Shown one piece after another: positions 10,865 to 23,685 of a DNA stretch of 36,233 nucleotides; within the stretch, counting starts at the first letter, position 1, and each line of letters begins with the position of its first letter. The notes below the pieces were generated by a model. It ran no database searches and was not told where the DNA came from. It saw only the letters and a list, made by a program, of their open reading frames with translations. This DNA is from Candidatus Fonsibacter sp. (GTDB lineage Bacteria > Pseudomonadota > Alphaproteobacteria > Pelagibacterales > Pelagibacteraceae). The translations under genes were made by a program, and so were the position numbers. Where the stretch lies: contig VERQ01000005.1 of the NCBI GenBank assembly GCA_018882565.1, forward strand, positions 1 through 36,233, in the 5' to 3' direction.

Positions 10865-12835
10865 TTATTTAAAGTTTATTGGATCAACATCTACTGTTAG
10901 TGAAATATTTTTTTTAATTTTAATAGTTTTTAACCAATCTTTTAAAAATTTTTGTGGAAACGCTTCTTGAGGATATTTTAATAATAACCTTGATCGATAT
11001 TTTCCCTTTATAAGCGAAATAGATGCGCTTACAGGACCTAACAACAGGGCGTCTTTCATTTTTGGAATCTTATTTTTTAAAATTCTTGCAAACTCATCAA
11101 CATCAAATCTATTTTTTCCTGAAATAATAAAAGCAATAAGCTTTGTAAACGGGGGTAGATTAGAACTTTCTCTAAAACTAATTTCGTTTTCATAAAAAGC
11201 TAAAATGTTCTGATCACATATTGATTTTAATGTTTGATTTTCTGGATCAAAAGTTTGTAAATATACAGTTGAATTTTTAACCTCTCTTCCAGCTCTACCG
11301 CTAAGTTGATTCATTAATTGATATGTTTTTTCTGAACTGCGAATATCATTTCCTAAAAAATTCACATCAGAATTCACAATAACGATGCAATTTAACTTTG
11401 GAAAATGAAAACCTTTAGAAATTAATTGGGTTCCTACAATGATATTAATTTTTCCATCTTGAATTCTCTCAAAAATCTTTTTTGTACTATCGTCGTTATG
11501 AATAAAATCACTTGAAAATAACTCAATTTTTTTATCAGGAAAAATTTCCTTAACTTCCTCAAATATTTTTTCAACACCTAGACCATAAAAAGAAAATTTA
11601 CAATTATCTCCGTCTTTACATTTTCTTTCCAATGAAGCTTGGTGATCACAATAGTGACAAATTAATTTATTAGTTTCCTTGTGATAAATTAATGAAACTG
11701 AACAATGAGGGCAATTAAAACGGTATCCACACTTTGAACAAATAACAAATGTTGAATATCCTCTTCTGTTTAAAAAAAATAAAATTTGATTTCCTTTTTC
11801 TAAAATATTTTTAAGTTCTGGTATAATAGAGGGTGAAATAAATTTAGATTTAATAGGAGGATTTTTTTTTAGATCTACAAATTTAACTTCGGGTAATTCA
11901 GCATCGTTATATCTTTTATCTAAACTAATATAAGAAAATTTTTTATTTACTGTATTGTAATAAGTTTCGAGAGATGGTGTTGCCGAAACTAAAATGACTG
12001 ATATTTTTTTTATGGAGGCCATTAACACGGCCATGTCTCTAGCATTATAAATTACTTGATCTTCTTGCTTGTAAGATTGGTCATGCTCTTCATCTATAAT
12101 AATTAAACCTAATTTTTTAAAAGGAAGGAATAAAGATGATCTGGCCCCTAAAACTAAATTAATTTTATGACTAGCAATTCCGTGCCAAATTAATCTTTTA
12201 TCTTTTTCAGAAATATCTGAGTGCCACAGTGATGGGTAATTACCAAAATACTCTTTAAATCTTTCTTTGATTTGATTTGTTAATGCAATCTCCGGAAGTA
12301 AAACTAATACCTGATAACCCTTTTCTAAAAAATCTTGTATTTTTTTAAAATATATTAATGTTTTTCCTGAGCCTGTAATTCCATGTAATAATACTGTTGA
12401 AAATTTATCAAAAGCTATCTGCTCATCTAAAATTTTAATAGCTTTCTTCTGACTTGCGTCAAAACTAATATTTTTTTTTAATGAATATTCTTCAAAAGAT
12501 TCCTTCTGTTTAATTTTTTTTGATAATTCTTTAAAAGCTTTTTTAAAAATAAATAATTTTAAAGCAATTCCTAAATCAACTAAGTTATATCGCGAAAATT
12601 TCTCTAAAAAAATTAAAGTATCTTTAGACAAAGACACAAAATCAAATTTCTTTTTAATATCTTTAATCTTAATGGAACTTTTAATAGGACTGCTTTTACC
12701 CCAAACGACCCCTATGATATCTTTATTTTGAAAAGGAACTAAAACAAAATCTCCAGCTTTCACGCTAATTTCTTTGGGAACATTATATGTAAACGGATGA
12801 TCAAATTTTAATGGCAGTAATACATCTAAGGTCAT
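10865..12835 (-). CDS. priA: Primosomal protein N' (PriA), replication-restart helicase
   Basis: PriA binds stalled or repaired forks and reloads the replicative helicase. From the chosen ATG it is 656 residues, shorter than the E. coli protein (732). An N-terminal 3'-end-binding domain covers about 1-110. The helicase domain has Walker A GITGSGKT (152-159), DEEH (248-251), motif III-like LVSATPSLETY and GTQLISKGFHFP. The zinc region has eight cysteines: 366, 369, 375, 378, 393, 396, 406 and 412. The last pair is CX5C rather than the usual CX2C. A TTG codon directly before the ATG could start translation one codon earlier; I prefer the ATG at 12835. It is divergent from the transaldolase and 91 nt upstream of atpH. 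Confidence 0.95.
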   Translation of the reverse strand: MTLDVLLPLKFDHPFTYNVPKEISVKAGDFVLVPFQNKDIIGVVWGKSSPIKSSIKIKDIKKKFDFVSLSKDTLIFLEKFSRYNLVDLGIALKLFIFKKAFKELSKKIKQKESFEEYSLKKNISFDASQKKAIKILDEQIAFDKFSTVLLHGITGSGKTLIYFKKIQDFLEKGYQVLVLLPEIALTNQIKERFKEYFGNYPSLWHSDISEKDKRLIWHGIASHKINLVLGARSSLFLPFKKLGLIIIDEEHDQSYKQEDQVIYNARDMAVLMASIKKISVILVSATPSLETYYNTVNKKFSYISLDKRYNDAELPEVKFVDLKKNPPIKSKFISPSIIPELKNILEKGNQILFFLNRRGYSTFVICSKCGYRFNCPHCSVSLIYHKETNKLICHYCDHQASLERKCKDGDNCKFSFYGLGVEKIFEEVKEIFPDKKIELFSSDFIHNDDSTKKIFERIQDGKINIIVGTQLISKGFHFPKLNCIVIVNSDVNFLGNDIRSSEKTYQLMNQLSGRAGREVKNSTVYLQTFDPENQTLKSICDQNILAFYENEISFRESSNLPPFTKLIAFIISGKNRFDVDEFARILKNKIPKMKDALLLGPVSASISLIKGKYRSRLLLKYPQEAFPQKFLKDWLKTIKIKKNISLTVDVDPINFK

Positions 12836-12851
12836 CAAAAAAATTTATTAA

Positions 12852-12881
12852 TTGTTTATTTCTTACTATAAATTTTATAAT
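12852..12881 (+). promoter_or_regulatory. Predicted sigma-70 promoter of the transaldolase gene
   Basis: A TTGTTT hexamer (12852-12857) and a perfect TATAAT (12876-12881) are separated by 18 nt in the short priA-transaldolase divergent spacer. The predicted transcription start, six to eight bases after the -10 element, falls at about 12888-12890, which is on or next to the ATG at 12890. An alternative -10, TATAAA at 12867-12872, would still give a leader of only about 11 nt. No Shine-Dalgarno sequence precedes the ATG. The promoter therefore predicts a leaderless or near-leaderless mRNA. This is based on visible hexamers only, with no expression data. Confidence 0.55.
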
Positions 12882-12889
12882 CTAAATCC

Positions 12890-13549
12890 ATGGAAATTTT
12901 TCTAGACTCATCAGATATTAAAGAAATTAAAGGATTAAACAAAGCTAATTTAGTAGACGGCATCACAACAAATCCCTCTCTACTTGCAAGTGCAAATACT
13001 AATTTTAAAATTTTATTAAAAGAAATTTGTGGGGAGATAAAAGGTCCGGTAAGTGCTGAAGTAACGTCTCCAGACATTCCTTCAATGTTAAAAGAAGCAG
13101 ATGTTCTAAGAAAAATTGCAAAAAATATCGTAATTAAAGTTCCCTTAACTTGGAATGGTTTGCAAGTATGCAGTATACTTTCGGAAAAAAAAGTTAAAGT
13201 AAATGTTACTTTATGTTTTTCTACATCACAAGCTTTGCTTGCTGCAAAGGCTGGTGCAACTTATGTCTCTCCTTTCATTGGAAGATTAGATGATATTGGA
13301 GAAAACGGAATTCAGCTTATAGAAGATATTAAAAAAATTTTTAATAACTATAAAAATATAAAAACAAAAATTTTGTCAGCATCCATTAGATCTATTGAAC
13401 ATTTTAATGCTGTTGCAGCTATCGGTTCTGATGTTGCTACGGTTCCTGTTAAAATTTTTAAAGAACTTCATAAACATCATCTTACTGATAAAGGTGTAGA
13501 TATTTTTACTGCTGATTGGAAAAAATCAGGAATGAAGATTTTAACTTAA
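12890..13549 (+). CDS. tal: Small (TalC/FSA-type) transaldolase
   Basis: The 219-residue protein belongs to the short transaldolase / fructose-6-phosphate aldolase family, which moves dihydroxyacetone units in the non-oxidative pentose phosphate pathway. VDGITTNPSLLA is at 22-33. The Schiff-base lysine is Lys83 in VIKVPLT. TYVSPFIGRLDDIG follows at about 124-137. At the two positions that separate the activities it has Glu57 (AEV) and Phe129 (SPF), where E. coli fructose-6-phosphate aldolase has Gln and Tyr. This points to true transaldolase rather than aldolase activity (inference). It stands alone on the plus strand between priA and lpd. Its stop overlaps the convergent lpd stop by four bases (TTAA). 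Confidence 0.9.
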   Translation: MEIFLDSSDIKEIKGLNKANLVDGITTNPSLLASANTNFKILLKEICGEIKGPVSAEVTSPDIPSMLKEADVLRKIAKNIVIKVPLTWNGLQVCSILSEKKVKVNVTLCFSTSQALLAAKAGATYVSPFIGRLDDIGENGIQLIEDIKKIFNNYKNIKTKILSASIRSIEHFNAVAAIGSDVATVPVKIFKELHKHHLTDKGVDIFTADWKKSGMKILT

Positions 13550-14943
13550 AAGTGGATAGCTCTTTTATCAACTGCTAAAGCAGCTTCTTTAATTGCTTCA
13601 GCATAAGTAGGATGCGCATGACATGTTCTTGCTACATCTTCCGCACTTGCACCAAACTCCATAGCCAAAGCCATTTCTGCAATCATATTACCAACATCAG
13701 GTCCGATCATATGCACACCTAGAACCCTATCTGTTTTTTCATCAGATAAAATTTTAACAAATCCATCTGCTTCATCATTGATTTTTGCTCTAGCATTTGC
13801 CGCGAAAGGGAATTTGCCAACTTTATAAGATATTTTTTGCTCTTTTAACTGTTCTTCTGTTTTACCAACTGAAGCTACTTCTGGAGAAGTATAAACAACA
13901 CCGGGAATAACATCATAATTCACATGTCCATATTTTCCACTAAGCAATTCTGCAATGGCAATTCCTTCTTCTTCAGCTTTATGAGCTAACATTGGACCTA
14001 CAATTACATCTCCAATTGCGTAAATATTATCTAAATTAGTTTTATATTTATGATCTATTTCAACTCTTCCTTTTGAATCTAATTTTACTCCAATTTTATC
14101 AAGGTTTAATCCTGCGGTATTAGGTTTTCTTCCAACTGACATTAATACAATATCACAATCAATATCGCTTTTAGCTCCATTCTTCTCAACTGTAACTGTT
14201 GCGCCATTTTTATTTTTTTTAACACCAATTACTTTTGTTGATAGATTAAATTGCATTCCTTGTTTTTGTAATATTTTTAAAAAAGCATCTGATACTTCTC
14301 TGTCCATGCCTGGAGTTATATAATCTAAGTATTCTACAACTTGAACTTCCGACCCTAATCTTAGCCAAACAGAACCCATTTCTAATCCGATATAACCAGC
14401 CCCTATAACAACAAGTTTTTTAGGCACCGAGGTCAAATTTAATGCCCCCGTTGAAGATACTACTATTTTTTCATCAATTTCTATATTTGGAAGAGAAATT
14501 GGAACGGAGCCGGTCGCTATAATTGCATTTTTAAATTTATAATCTTTTTGATTATTAGACACATCGGTTACTGAAATTGTATTTTTATCTTTAAAAGATC
14601 CAAAGCCTTTAATGTAAGTAACTTTATTTTTTTTAAATAAAAATTCTATTCCCTTAGTAAGTCCTTCTACACCTTTTGATTTGTGACTCATCATTTTTGC
14701 AAGATCTAATGACGGTTCGTTAATATTAATACCTATATTTTTAAATTCAGTTTTTGCTTTTTTATAAAGATCTGATGAATGTAATAAAGCTTTTGAAGGT
14801 ATGCATCCAACATTAAGACAAGTACCACCCAATGTGCCTCTAGATTCGATACATGCAGTTTTTAATCCTAGTTGAGCTGCTCTAATTGCTCCAACATATC
14901 CTCCTGGACCTCCACCTATAACTAAAAAATCAAATTCTTCCAT
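13546..14943 (-). CDS. lpd: Dihydrolipoyl dehydrogenase (E3)
   Basis: E3 reoxidises the dihydrolipoyl groups of 2-oxoacid dehydrogenase complexes and passes electrons via FAD to NAD. The 465 residues are standard. The FAD-binding GGGPGGYVGAIRAAQLG lies near residues 10-26. The redox disulfide is Cys42/Cys47 in GGTCLNVGCIPSK. The NAD fold motif is GAGYIGLEMGSV near residue 180. YAIGDVIVGPMLAHKAEEEG binds FAD, and the C-terminal HAHPTYAE supplies the catalytic His-Glu pair from the partner subunit. It lies 3 nt after sucB, so it most likely serves the 2-oxoglutarate dehydrogenase encoded with it; use by other complexes is possible. Confidence 0.96.
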   Translation of the reverse strand: MEEFDFLVIGGGPGGYVGAIRAAQLGLKTACIESRGTLGGTCLNVGCIPSKALLHSSDLYKKAKTEFKNIGININEPSLDLAKMMSHKSKGVEGLTKGIEFLFKKNKVTYIKGFGSFKDKNTISVTDVSNNQKDYKFKNAIIATGSVPISLPNIEIDEKIVVSSTGALNLTSVPKKLVVIGAGYIGLEMGSVWLRLGSEVQVVEYLDYITPGMDREVSDAFLKILQKQGMQFNLSTKVIGVKKNKNGATVTVEKNGAKSDIDCDIVLMSVGRKPNTAGLNLDKIGVKLDSKGRVEIDHKYKTNLDNIYAIGDVIVGPMLAHKAEEEGIAIAELLSGKYGHVNYDVIPGVVYTSPEVASVGKTEEQLKEQKISYKVGKFPFAANARAKINDEADGFVKILSDEKTDRVLGVHMIGPDVGNMIAEMALAMEFGASAEDVARTCHAHPTYAEAIKEAALAVDKRAIHF

Positions 14944-14946
14944 GAA

Positions 14947-16122
14947 TTATAAATTTAAAAAAAGTCTTCTTGGGTCTTCTAAATACTCTTTAACTCTTAC
15001 TAAAAATGATACTGCATCTTTTCCATCAATAATTCTGTGATCATAAGATAGTGCTAAATACATAATGGGTCTAACTTCAACTTTTCCTTCAACAACAACC
15101 GCTCGCTGAACAATATTATGCATTCCTAACACTCCTGATTGTGGAGGATTTAATATTGGCGTTGATAACATCGAACCATAAATTCCGCCGTTTGTAATTG
15201 TGAATGTTCCACCCTGAAGTTCTTCAATAGACAATTGTCCTAATTTTGCTTTTTCGCCTAGAGCAATAATTTGTTTTTCAATATCTGCAAATGACAATTC
15301 ATCTGCGTCTCTAACCACCGGAACGACCAATCCTTTCTCTGTTCCAACAGCAACACCAATATTATAATAATTCTTGTATACAATTTCATCTTGTTGAATT
15401 TCTGCATTAATAATTGGAAAAGCTTTTAAAGCTTCAACACAAGATCTTACAAAGAATGACATGAATCCTAATTTAACTCCGTATCTTTTTTGAAAGCCAT
15501 CTTTATATTCAGCTCTCATTTCAATAATTCTGGACATATCAATTTCATTGAATGTCGTAAGCATCGCTGCATTGTTTTGAGCTTCTTTTAATCTCTTTGC
15601 GATAGTTGCTCTTAGTCGAGTCATTTTAACTCGTTCTTCGTCTCCCTTAGTTGCTCTTGCTGAGGAAGGAACAGAAGGTAAGCCCATAGATTCTAATAAG
15701 TCTCCTTTTAAAATTCTTCCATCTCTTCCTGATCCACTTATTGTGCTAATATCAATTCTTTTTTCTTCAACTATTCTTTTTACTGCAGGTGATAATATTT
15801 CTTTTTTACTTACGGGAACTTCGACTATTTTTGGTTTTACTGGCTCTGGTGCTTTAACAGGTTCTTTTTTTGCTACACTTGCAGTTCCTGCGCCTACTGA
15901 CCCTAAAATAGCACCAACATTAACTGTGCTTCCTGCTTGAATTTTAATTTCAGACAAAATGCCTGTCTCTGGTGAAGGCACTGCCACACTAACTTTATCT
16001 GTTTCTAATTCAACAACTGGCTCGTCTGCTTTTACTGGATCGCCAACCTGTTTAAGCCATTTAGAAACTGTAGCTTCCGTTACTGACTCGCCAAGTGTGG
16101 GTACTACTAAATCTTTTGCCAT
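14947..16122 (-). CDS. sucB: 2-oxoglutarate dehydrogenase E2, dihydrolipoyl succinyltransferase
   Basis: E2 forms the core of the 2-oxoglutarate dehydrogenase complex and transfers succinyl groups from lipoyl to CoA. The 391 residues divide into one lipoyl domain (about 1-76, lipoyl-lysine Lys43 in [14 protein letters not shown]), an Ala/Pro/Lys linker (about 78-112), a peripheral-subunit-binding domain ([24 protein letters not shown]), a second linker, and the acyltransferase domain. The latter ends with the catalytic [16 protein letters not shown], with its active-site His and Asp. [14 protein letters not shown] is typical of SucB rather than of pyruvate dehydrogenase E2. It is 4 nt after sucA and 3 nt before lpd. 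Confidence 0.97.
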   Translation of the reverse strand: MAKDLVVPTLGESVTEATVSKWLKQVGDPVKADEPVVELETDKVSVAVPSPETGILSEIKIQAGSTVNVGAILGSVGAGTASVAKKEPVKAPEPVKPKIVEVPVSKKEILSPAVKRIVEEKRIDISTISGSGRDGRILKGDLLESMGLPSVPSSARATKGDEERVKMTRLRATIAKRLKEAQNNAAMLTTFNEIDMSRIIEMRAEYKDGFQKRYGVKLGFMSFFVRSCVEALKAFPIINAEIQQDEIVYKNYYNIGVAVGTEKGLVVPVVRDADELSFADIEKQIIALGEKAKLGQLSIEELQGGTFTITNGGIYGSMLSTPILNPPQSGVLGMHNIVQRAVVVEGKVEVRPIMYLALSYDHRIIDGKDAVSFLVRVKEYLEDPRRLFLNL

Positions 16123-16126
16123 TATT

Positions 16127-19069
16127 CTATAAAAGTACTTTTGATATTATTTCGTCCTGCTGTTGTACATGTTTTTTTAAATATCCGGTAGCCGTTGAAG
16201 CTGAAGGTTTTCTGCCAACATACTGTACTTTTTTAGATTTAGCGCCAACCAAATCTAACGTCCAATTGATATATTTTTCAACAAAACTCCAGGCGCCCAT
16301 ATTTTCTGGCTCTTCCTGACACCAGATAAATTCATCAGCATTTTTAAATCTTTTTAAAAAACTTGCTAATTTTTTAACTGGGAATGGATATAACTGCTCA
16401 ATTCTTAATAATTGAACTTTAGGATTTCTTATTGTTTCTCTTTTTTCAGAAATATCAAAATAAACTTTTCCAGAACAAAGAACTACACGTTTAATATCTT
16501 CGTCTTTTGCTAATTTAATTAAATTATATTCCGGAAAATCTGCATGGTCTGGTAATATTCTATGAAAAGAATTTTCTGGTAAAAAATCTTCAATTTCAGA
16601 AACGCATTTTTTGTGTCTCAATAAAGATTTTGGTGAGAAAACTATAAGTGGTTTTCTAAATGTTCTATGAATCTGTCTTCTTAATAAATGAAAATAATTT
16701 GCAGGTGTAGTGCAATTAACTACTTGCAAATTTTCTTGAGCACAAGATTGTAGATATCTTTCAATTCGTGCTGAAGAATGTTCTGGTCCTTGACCTTCAT
16801 AGCCATGGGGAAGAAGCATTACTAAACCGCTTGCTCGCGTCCATTTTTTTTCTCCTGAAGTAATAAACTGATCAATTATAATTTGAGCTCCATTTGCAAA
16901 ATCCCCAAACTGGGCTTCCCATAAAACCAATGTCTCTGGTGATGATAATGAATATCCATATTCAAATCCTAAGACACCAAACTCTGATAGAAAGCTGTCA
17001 ATAATTTCAAACTGGCCTTGATTTGAGCTAAGATTTTTTAAAGGATAATATTTTTCTCCTGTATCCTGATCAAGCACACTGGCATGCCTTTGACTAAAAG
17101 TACCTCTTGATGAGTCTTGTCCTACAAATCTTACAGGGTAACCTTCTAACAATAATGTTCCAAAAGCTAAACTCTCGGCTGTCGCCCAGTCAAAACCTTT
17201 TCCAGTTTCAAACATTTTTTTCTTTGCCTCAAAAAGTCTTTTTATTGTTGAATGAGAATTTAAATTTGCTGGAAGATTACAAATTTTTTCTCCAGCTTTG
17301 TGGATTAAATCTAAATCAACACCTGTTACACCTCTACGATCAGATCCAATTTCAGTTGTAAATTTTGACCAGCTTCCAGTAAACCAATCTATTTGGTTTG
17401 GAATGTAACTCTTTGATGTTTCAAATTCTGTATCTAAAAACTTTTTAAAATTATCTTTTTCATTTTGAAACTCTTCTTTACTTAAAACACCTTCTTGAAT
17501 AAGTTGATTTCCATAAATTGTTAAGGTTGTAGCTTGGGCTCTAATTTTTTTGTACATTAAAGGCTGAGTGAAAGAAGGCTCATCTCCCTCATTGTGACCA
17601 AATCTTCGGTAACAAATAATATCTATAACAACATCTCGTTTAAATTTTTGTCTATATTCTGTTGCTATTCTTGCACAATAAACAACGGATTCAGCATCAT
17701 CCCCGTTAACATGAAATATTGGAGCTTGAACCATTTTAGCTACTTCAGATGGATAAGGTGAAGATCTTGCAAAAGAAGGACTTGTAGTAAAACCAATTTG
17801 ATTATTAACAATAATATGAATTGTACCTCCAGTGTTGTGTCCTTTTAAGCCAGACATAGCAAAACATTCTGCAACAATTCCCTGTCCTGCAAACGCTGCA
17901 TCCCCGTGCAAAAGAATAGGCACGACTTTTACTCTTTGTGGATCGTTATGAAAAAATTGTTTAGCTCGCGTTTGTCCTAATACCACAGGATTTACAGCTT
18001 CAAGATGTGAAGGATTAGCAGTTAAACTTACATGTACATTGTTACCGTTAAAATCTCTGTCTGCTGATGCTCCTAAATGATATTTAACATCCCCTGAAAC
18101 TCCTGCTGTATCTGGACCTGGATCTCCAGAAAATTCTTTAAATATTTTTTTAAAAGGCTTTTGAATAACGTTTGCAAGAATATTTAATCTACCTCGATGA
18201 GGCATTCCAATTTTAACTTCTTTAACCCCTAAACCTCCTCCAACTTTAATTATCTGCTCAAGGGCAGGAATTAAAGATTCGCAGCCATCTAATCCAAATC
18301 TTTTTGTTCCAACAAACTTAGTGTGACAGTAGTTTTCAAATCCCTCGGCTTCTACTAACTTTTTAAAAATTGCTTTTTTTCCTTCAGAGGTAAAATTTGC
18401 TTCTTTTCCTTTTCCTTCAATTCTTTCTTGAATCCATTTTTTTTCTTCTGGATCCGACATATGCATAAACTCAATTCCAATTTTTGAACAATAAGTTTTT
18501 AATAAAATTTCTAATATTTCATTAACGGTTGCATATTCTAAACCGAGAAACTTATCTAAAAATATTTTTCTGTTTCTGTCTTCTTTTTTAAAACCATATG
18601 TTTCTGGATTTAGTTCAGGGTGATGATGTTTTTCTTGAAGTTGTAATGGATCTAAATCAGCAATTAAATGACCTCTGATCCTATAGGCTCTAATCATCAT
18701 GATTGCTCTAACAGAATCAATAGTAGATCTTTCTACATCAAATTTTTCGTCACTTGATAAAGTTCTATTTTTTTCTACAATTTTTTCTTTAATTGAATTT
18801 CCATTTAAGTTTTTAGGAAGATATTTTTCATAAACATCCAAATTTCCATTAGAAATATATTTAATATTTGATGGAGCCCAACTAGGTCCTTGATTTTCTA
18901 TAATATTATCTTTTTGATCACCTAGACCTTCAAAAAATTGTCTCCAACTGTCTGGGATACTTGTAGGATCTTCTACGTATTTAGCGTAAAGTTTTTCAAT
19001 ATAAGAAGAGTTTGTTCCTGATAAAAAAGATGTTTTTTCAAAAATAATATTATTTTCTTGTGATGACAT
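16127..19069 (-). CDS. sucA: 2-oxoglutarate dehydrogenase E1 (thiamine diphosphate)
   Basis: E1 decarboxylates 2-oxoglutarate and transfers the succinyl group to the E2 lipoyl arm. At 980 residues it is the long homodimeric type. The N-terminal E2-interaction segment ([19 protein letters not shown]) is present. The [15 protein letters not shown] block, the thiamine-diphosphate site [18 protein letters not shown] with [11 protein letters not shown], and the [19 protein letters not shown] block are all intact. Transketolase-like sequence [16 protein letters not shown] and [19 protein letters not shown] follows. It begins 25 nt after sucD, the largest gap inside this operon, but I see no promoter or terminator there. 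Confidence 0.98.
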   Translation of the reverse strand: MSSQENNIIFEKTSFLSGTNSSYIEKLYAKYVEDPTSIPDSWRQFFEGLGDQKDNIIENQGPSWAPSNIKYISNGNLDVYEKYLPKNLNGNSIKEKIVEKNRTLSSDEKFDVERSTIDSVRAIMMIRAYRIRGHLIADLDPLQLQEKHHHPELNPETYGFKKEDRNRKIFLDKFLGLEYATVNEILEILLKTYCSKIGIEFMHMSDPEEKKWIQERIEGKGKEANFTSEGKKAIFKKLVEAEGFENYCHTKFVGTKRFGLDGCESLIPALEQIIKVGGGLGVKEVKIGMPHRGRLNILANVIQKPFKKIFKEFSGDPGPDTAGVSGDVKYHLGASADRDFNGNNVHVSLTANPSHLEAVNPVVLGQTRAKQFFHNDPQRVKVVPILLHGDAAFAGQGIVAECFAMSGLKGHNTGGTIHIIVNNQIGFTTSPSFARSSPYPSEVAKMVQAPIFHVNGDDAESVVYCARIATEYRQKFKRDVVIDIICYRRFGHNEGDEPSFTQPLMYKKIRAQATTLTIYGNQLIQEGVLSKEEFQNEKDNFKKFLDTEFETSKSYIPNQIDWFTGSWSKFTTEIGSDRRGVTGVDLDLIHKAGEKICNLPANLNSHSTIKRLFEAKKKMFETGKGFDWATAESLAFGTLLLEGYPVRFVGQDSSRGTFSQRHASVLDQDTGEKYYPLKNLSSNQGQFEIIDSFLSEFGVLGFEYGYSLSSPETLVLWEAQFGDFANGAQIIIDQFITSGEKKWTRASGLVMLLPHGYEGQGPEHSSARIERYLQSCAQENLQVVNCTTPANYFHLLRRQIHRTFRKPLIVFSPKSLLRHKKCVSEIEDFLPENSFHRILPDHADFPEYNLIKLAKDEDIKRVVLCSGKVYFDISEKRETIRNPKVQLLRIEQLYPFPVKKLASFLKRFKNADEFIWCQEEPENMGAWSFVEKYINWTLDLVGAKSKKVQYVGRKPSASTATGYLKKHVQQQDEIISKVLL

Positions 19070-19094
19070 GTAATTTTATATTCGTAATAAAGTA

Positions 19095-19970
19095 CTAAGT
19101 CTTAAGTTTGTCAAATAGAGTTTTTCCAATATCTGCTGGAGAATTTGCAACTGTTATGCCACAAGATTTCATTGTTTCTATCTTATCCTTGGCAAGTCCT
19201 TTTCCACCAGAAATAATAGCTCCTGCATGCCCCATTCTTCTCCCTGGAGGAGCTGTTACGCCAGCTATAAATCCAACCACTGGTTTTTTAATTTTTGAAG
19301 ATTTAATAAATTCAGCACCTTCTTCTTCTGCACTTCCGCCAATCTCTCCTATCATAATAATAGATTTAGTTTCATCGTCTTTTAAAAATAAATCTAAACA
19401 ATCAATAAAATTTGTTCCATTAATTGGATCGCCACCAATTCCAATGCATGTTGATTGCCCTAATCCTAATGCTGTAGTTTGCGCAACAGCCTCATAGGTT
19501 AACGTTCCTGATCTTGATACAATTCCAACTGATCCTTTTTTATGAATGTGCCCTGGCATAATTCCAATCTTACATTCATCTGGCGTAATAATTCCTGGAC
19601 AATTAGGTCCTATTAATCTGCTTTTGGACTTAATTAATTTTTCTTTAACTTTAACCATATCTAAAACTGGAATGCCCTCAGTAATGCAAACAATTAAAGG
19701 TATTTCACTATCTAATGCTTCAATAATTGCCGCTGCTGCATATGCTGCAGGCACATAAATCATGGTTGCATCAGGTTTTACTTTATCGACTGCTTCAGCA
19801 ACTGTGTTAAAAACTGGAAGACCTAAATGAGTTTGTCCGCCTTTTTTAGGAGTAATTCCTCCAACTAAATTTGTTCCATATGCAAGCGCTTGCTCTGAAT
19901 GAAATGTTCCGTGTTTTCCTGTAAAGCCCTGACAAATAACTTTTGTTTTTTTATTTACTAAAACAGACAT
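19095..19970 (-). CDS. sucD: Succinyl-CoA synthetase, alpha subunit
   Basis: The alpha subunit binds CoA and carries the phosphohistidine intermediate, converting succinyl-CoA to succinate while forming ATP or GTP. From the chosen ATG it is 291 residues, the family norm. The Rossmann CoA fold has [35 protein letters not shown] is present. The active-site histidine is His248 in [15 protein letters not shown]. Twelve further in-frame codons extend upstream into sucC, but they lack family sequence. The ATG at 19970, one nucleotide after the sucC stop, matches homologues ([15 protein letters not shown]). Its strand, spacing and partner gene make co-expression with sucC certain in practice. Confidence 0.96.
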   Translation of the reverse strand: MSVLVNKKTKVICQGFTGKHGTFHSEQALAYGTNLVGGITPKKGGQTHLGLPVFNTVAEAVDKVKPDATMIYVPAAYAAAAIIEALDSEIPLIVCITEGIPVLDMVKVKEKLIKSKSRLIGPNCPGIITPDECKIGIMPGHIHKKGSVGIVSRSGTLTYEAVAQTTALGLGQSTCIGIGGDPINGTNFIDCLDLFLKDDETKSIIMIGEIGGSAEEEGAEFIKSSKIKKPVVGFIAGVTAPPGRRMGHAGAIISGGKGLAKDKIETMKSCGITVANSPADIGKTLFDKLKT

Positions 19971-19971
19971 A

Positions 19972-21132
19972 TTAAGACGTAGCCTCCACAATTTTTTTTG
20001 CTGCATCTGATAAATTATCAGCAGAAATGACTGTCAAACCAGATTTTTTTAAAATTTCTTTCCCTTCATCAACTTTTGTTCCTGCTAATCTAACAACAAG
20101 AGGAACTTTAAGATCAACTTCTTTTGCGGCTTCAATAACTCCTTGCGCAATAATATCACAACGCATAATTCCACCAAAAATATTTATTAAAATTCCTTCA
20201 ACATTTTTATCTGATAAAATTATTTTAAAAGCAGCGGATACTTTTTCTTTTGTAGCTCCCCCACCTACATCTAGGAAATTTGCTGGCTCTGAGCCGTAAA
20301 GTTTTATGATATCCATGGTTGCCATTGCAAGACCCGCTCCATTAACCATGCAACCAATTTTTCCATCTAATTTAATATAAGCTAATTCATATTTACTAGC
20401 TTCGATTTCCATTGGATCTTCTTCGTTTAGATCTCTAAGTTCTTTTATTTCTGGATGTCTAAAAAGGGCATTGTCATCGAAACTTATTTTTGCATCTAAA
20501 CACTTAATTTGATCTTCCGTTGTAAGAATTAAAGGATTTATTTCAATTAAACTTCCATCAGTGTTCACTAAAGTATCGTATAAAGCCTGAGCAACTTTCT
20601 TTGCCTGATTTTTTTGATCTCCACTTAAATTATAAGGTTTCACAATTGATTCTAAATCCTCATCTCTTAATTTTGCTGATAAAGAAACGCGCGTTGTAAT
20701 AATTTTCTCAGGAGTTTTATCTGCAACTTCTTCAACATCCATTCCTCCTTCAGCGCTAGAAATAAATGCAATTTTTGAAGAGGCTCTATCTACTAGACAC
20801 GACAAATAAAATTCTTTTTTAATGTCCGATGCTTCTTCTATATACAGTCTCTTTACTTCTCTTCCTTGAGGCCCTGTTTGATGTGTGACAAGAACTTTTC
20901 CAAGTAAATCTTTACATTTTTGCTTTAATTCATCGATACTTTTAACTAATTTTACACCTCCAGCCTTTCCTCTTCCACCAGCATGTATTTGGGCCTTAAC
21001 CACGTACATTTTGCTATTTAGCTGTTTAATTTTTTCATCAATTTCATTTAAATTAAAAATAACAACACCCTTTGAAACTGGGGCGCCAAATTTTTTTATT
21101 AAGTCTTTTGCCTGATGCTCGTGAATATTCAT
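19972..21132 (-). CDS. sucC: Succinyl-CoA synthetase, beta subunit
   Basis: The beta subunit contributes the ATP-grasp nucleotide site and completes the succinate site. The 386 residues are standard. It starts [16 protein letters not shown], which is diagnostic of Suc[19 protein letters not shown] is the ATP-grasp loop. [20 protein letters not shown] gives the metal ligands. [13 protein letters not shown] and [16 protein letters not shown] are the succinate and phosphohistidine-facing loops. I cannot tell ATP from GTP preference by eye. It lies 6 nt after mdh and 1 nt before sucD. Confidence 0.97.
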   Translation of the reverse strand: MNIHEHQAKDLIKKFGAPVSKGVVIFNLNEIDEKIKQLNSKMYVVKAQIHAGGRGKAGGVKLVKSIDELKQKCKDLLGKVLVTHQTGPQGREVKRLYIEEASDIKKEFYLSCLVDRASSKIAFISSAEGGMDVEEVADKTPEKIITTRVSLSAKLRDEDLESIVKPYNLSGDQKNQAKKVAQALYDTLVNTDGSLIEINPLILTTEDQIKCLDAKISFDDNALFRHPEIKELRDLNEEDPMEIEASKYELAYIKLDGKIGCMVNGAGLAMATMDIIKLYGSEPANFLDVGGGATKEKVSAAFKIILSDKNVEGILINIFGGIMRCDIIAQGVIEAAKEVDLKVPLVVRLAGTKVDEGKEILKKSGLTVISADNLSDAAKKIVEATS

Positions 21133-21138
21133 GAAAAA

Positions 21139-23626
<2,488 letters not shown>

Positions 23627-23639
23627 TTAAATTAATAGG

Positions 23640-23668
23640 AAAATATAGGGACAAAATTAAGCTGTCAA
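23640..23668 (-). promoter_or_regulatory. Predicted sigma-70 promoter of the mmsA-mdh-sucCDAB-lpd operon
   Basis: On the minus strand a perfect TTGACA (23663-23668) is followed after 17 nt by TATTTT (23640-23645), or after 15 nt by the better hexamer TATATT (23642-23647). It sits in the 59-nt gap after sdhB, one of only four gaps above 50 nt. With the 17-nt spacing the start would lie near 23633, about 7 nt before the mmsA ATG, again a very short leader with no Shine-Dalgarno sequence. No terminator-like dyad for the upstream sdh operon is visible in this gap. Confidence 0.55.
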
Positions 23669-23685
23669 ATAATGAAGTTAAAGAA

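Noticed and set aside
13541..13552. TTAA palindromes at convergent ends as terminators or binding sites
   Set aside because: They arise simply because two TAA stops overlap by four bases on opposite strands. There is no stem-loop around them.
19971..20006. A 12-codon upstream extension of sucD
   Set aside because: It lies inside the end of sucC, has no family sequence, and an ATG at 19970 directly after the sucC stop gives the standard N-terminus.
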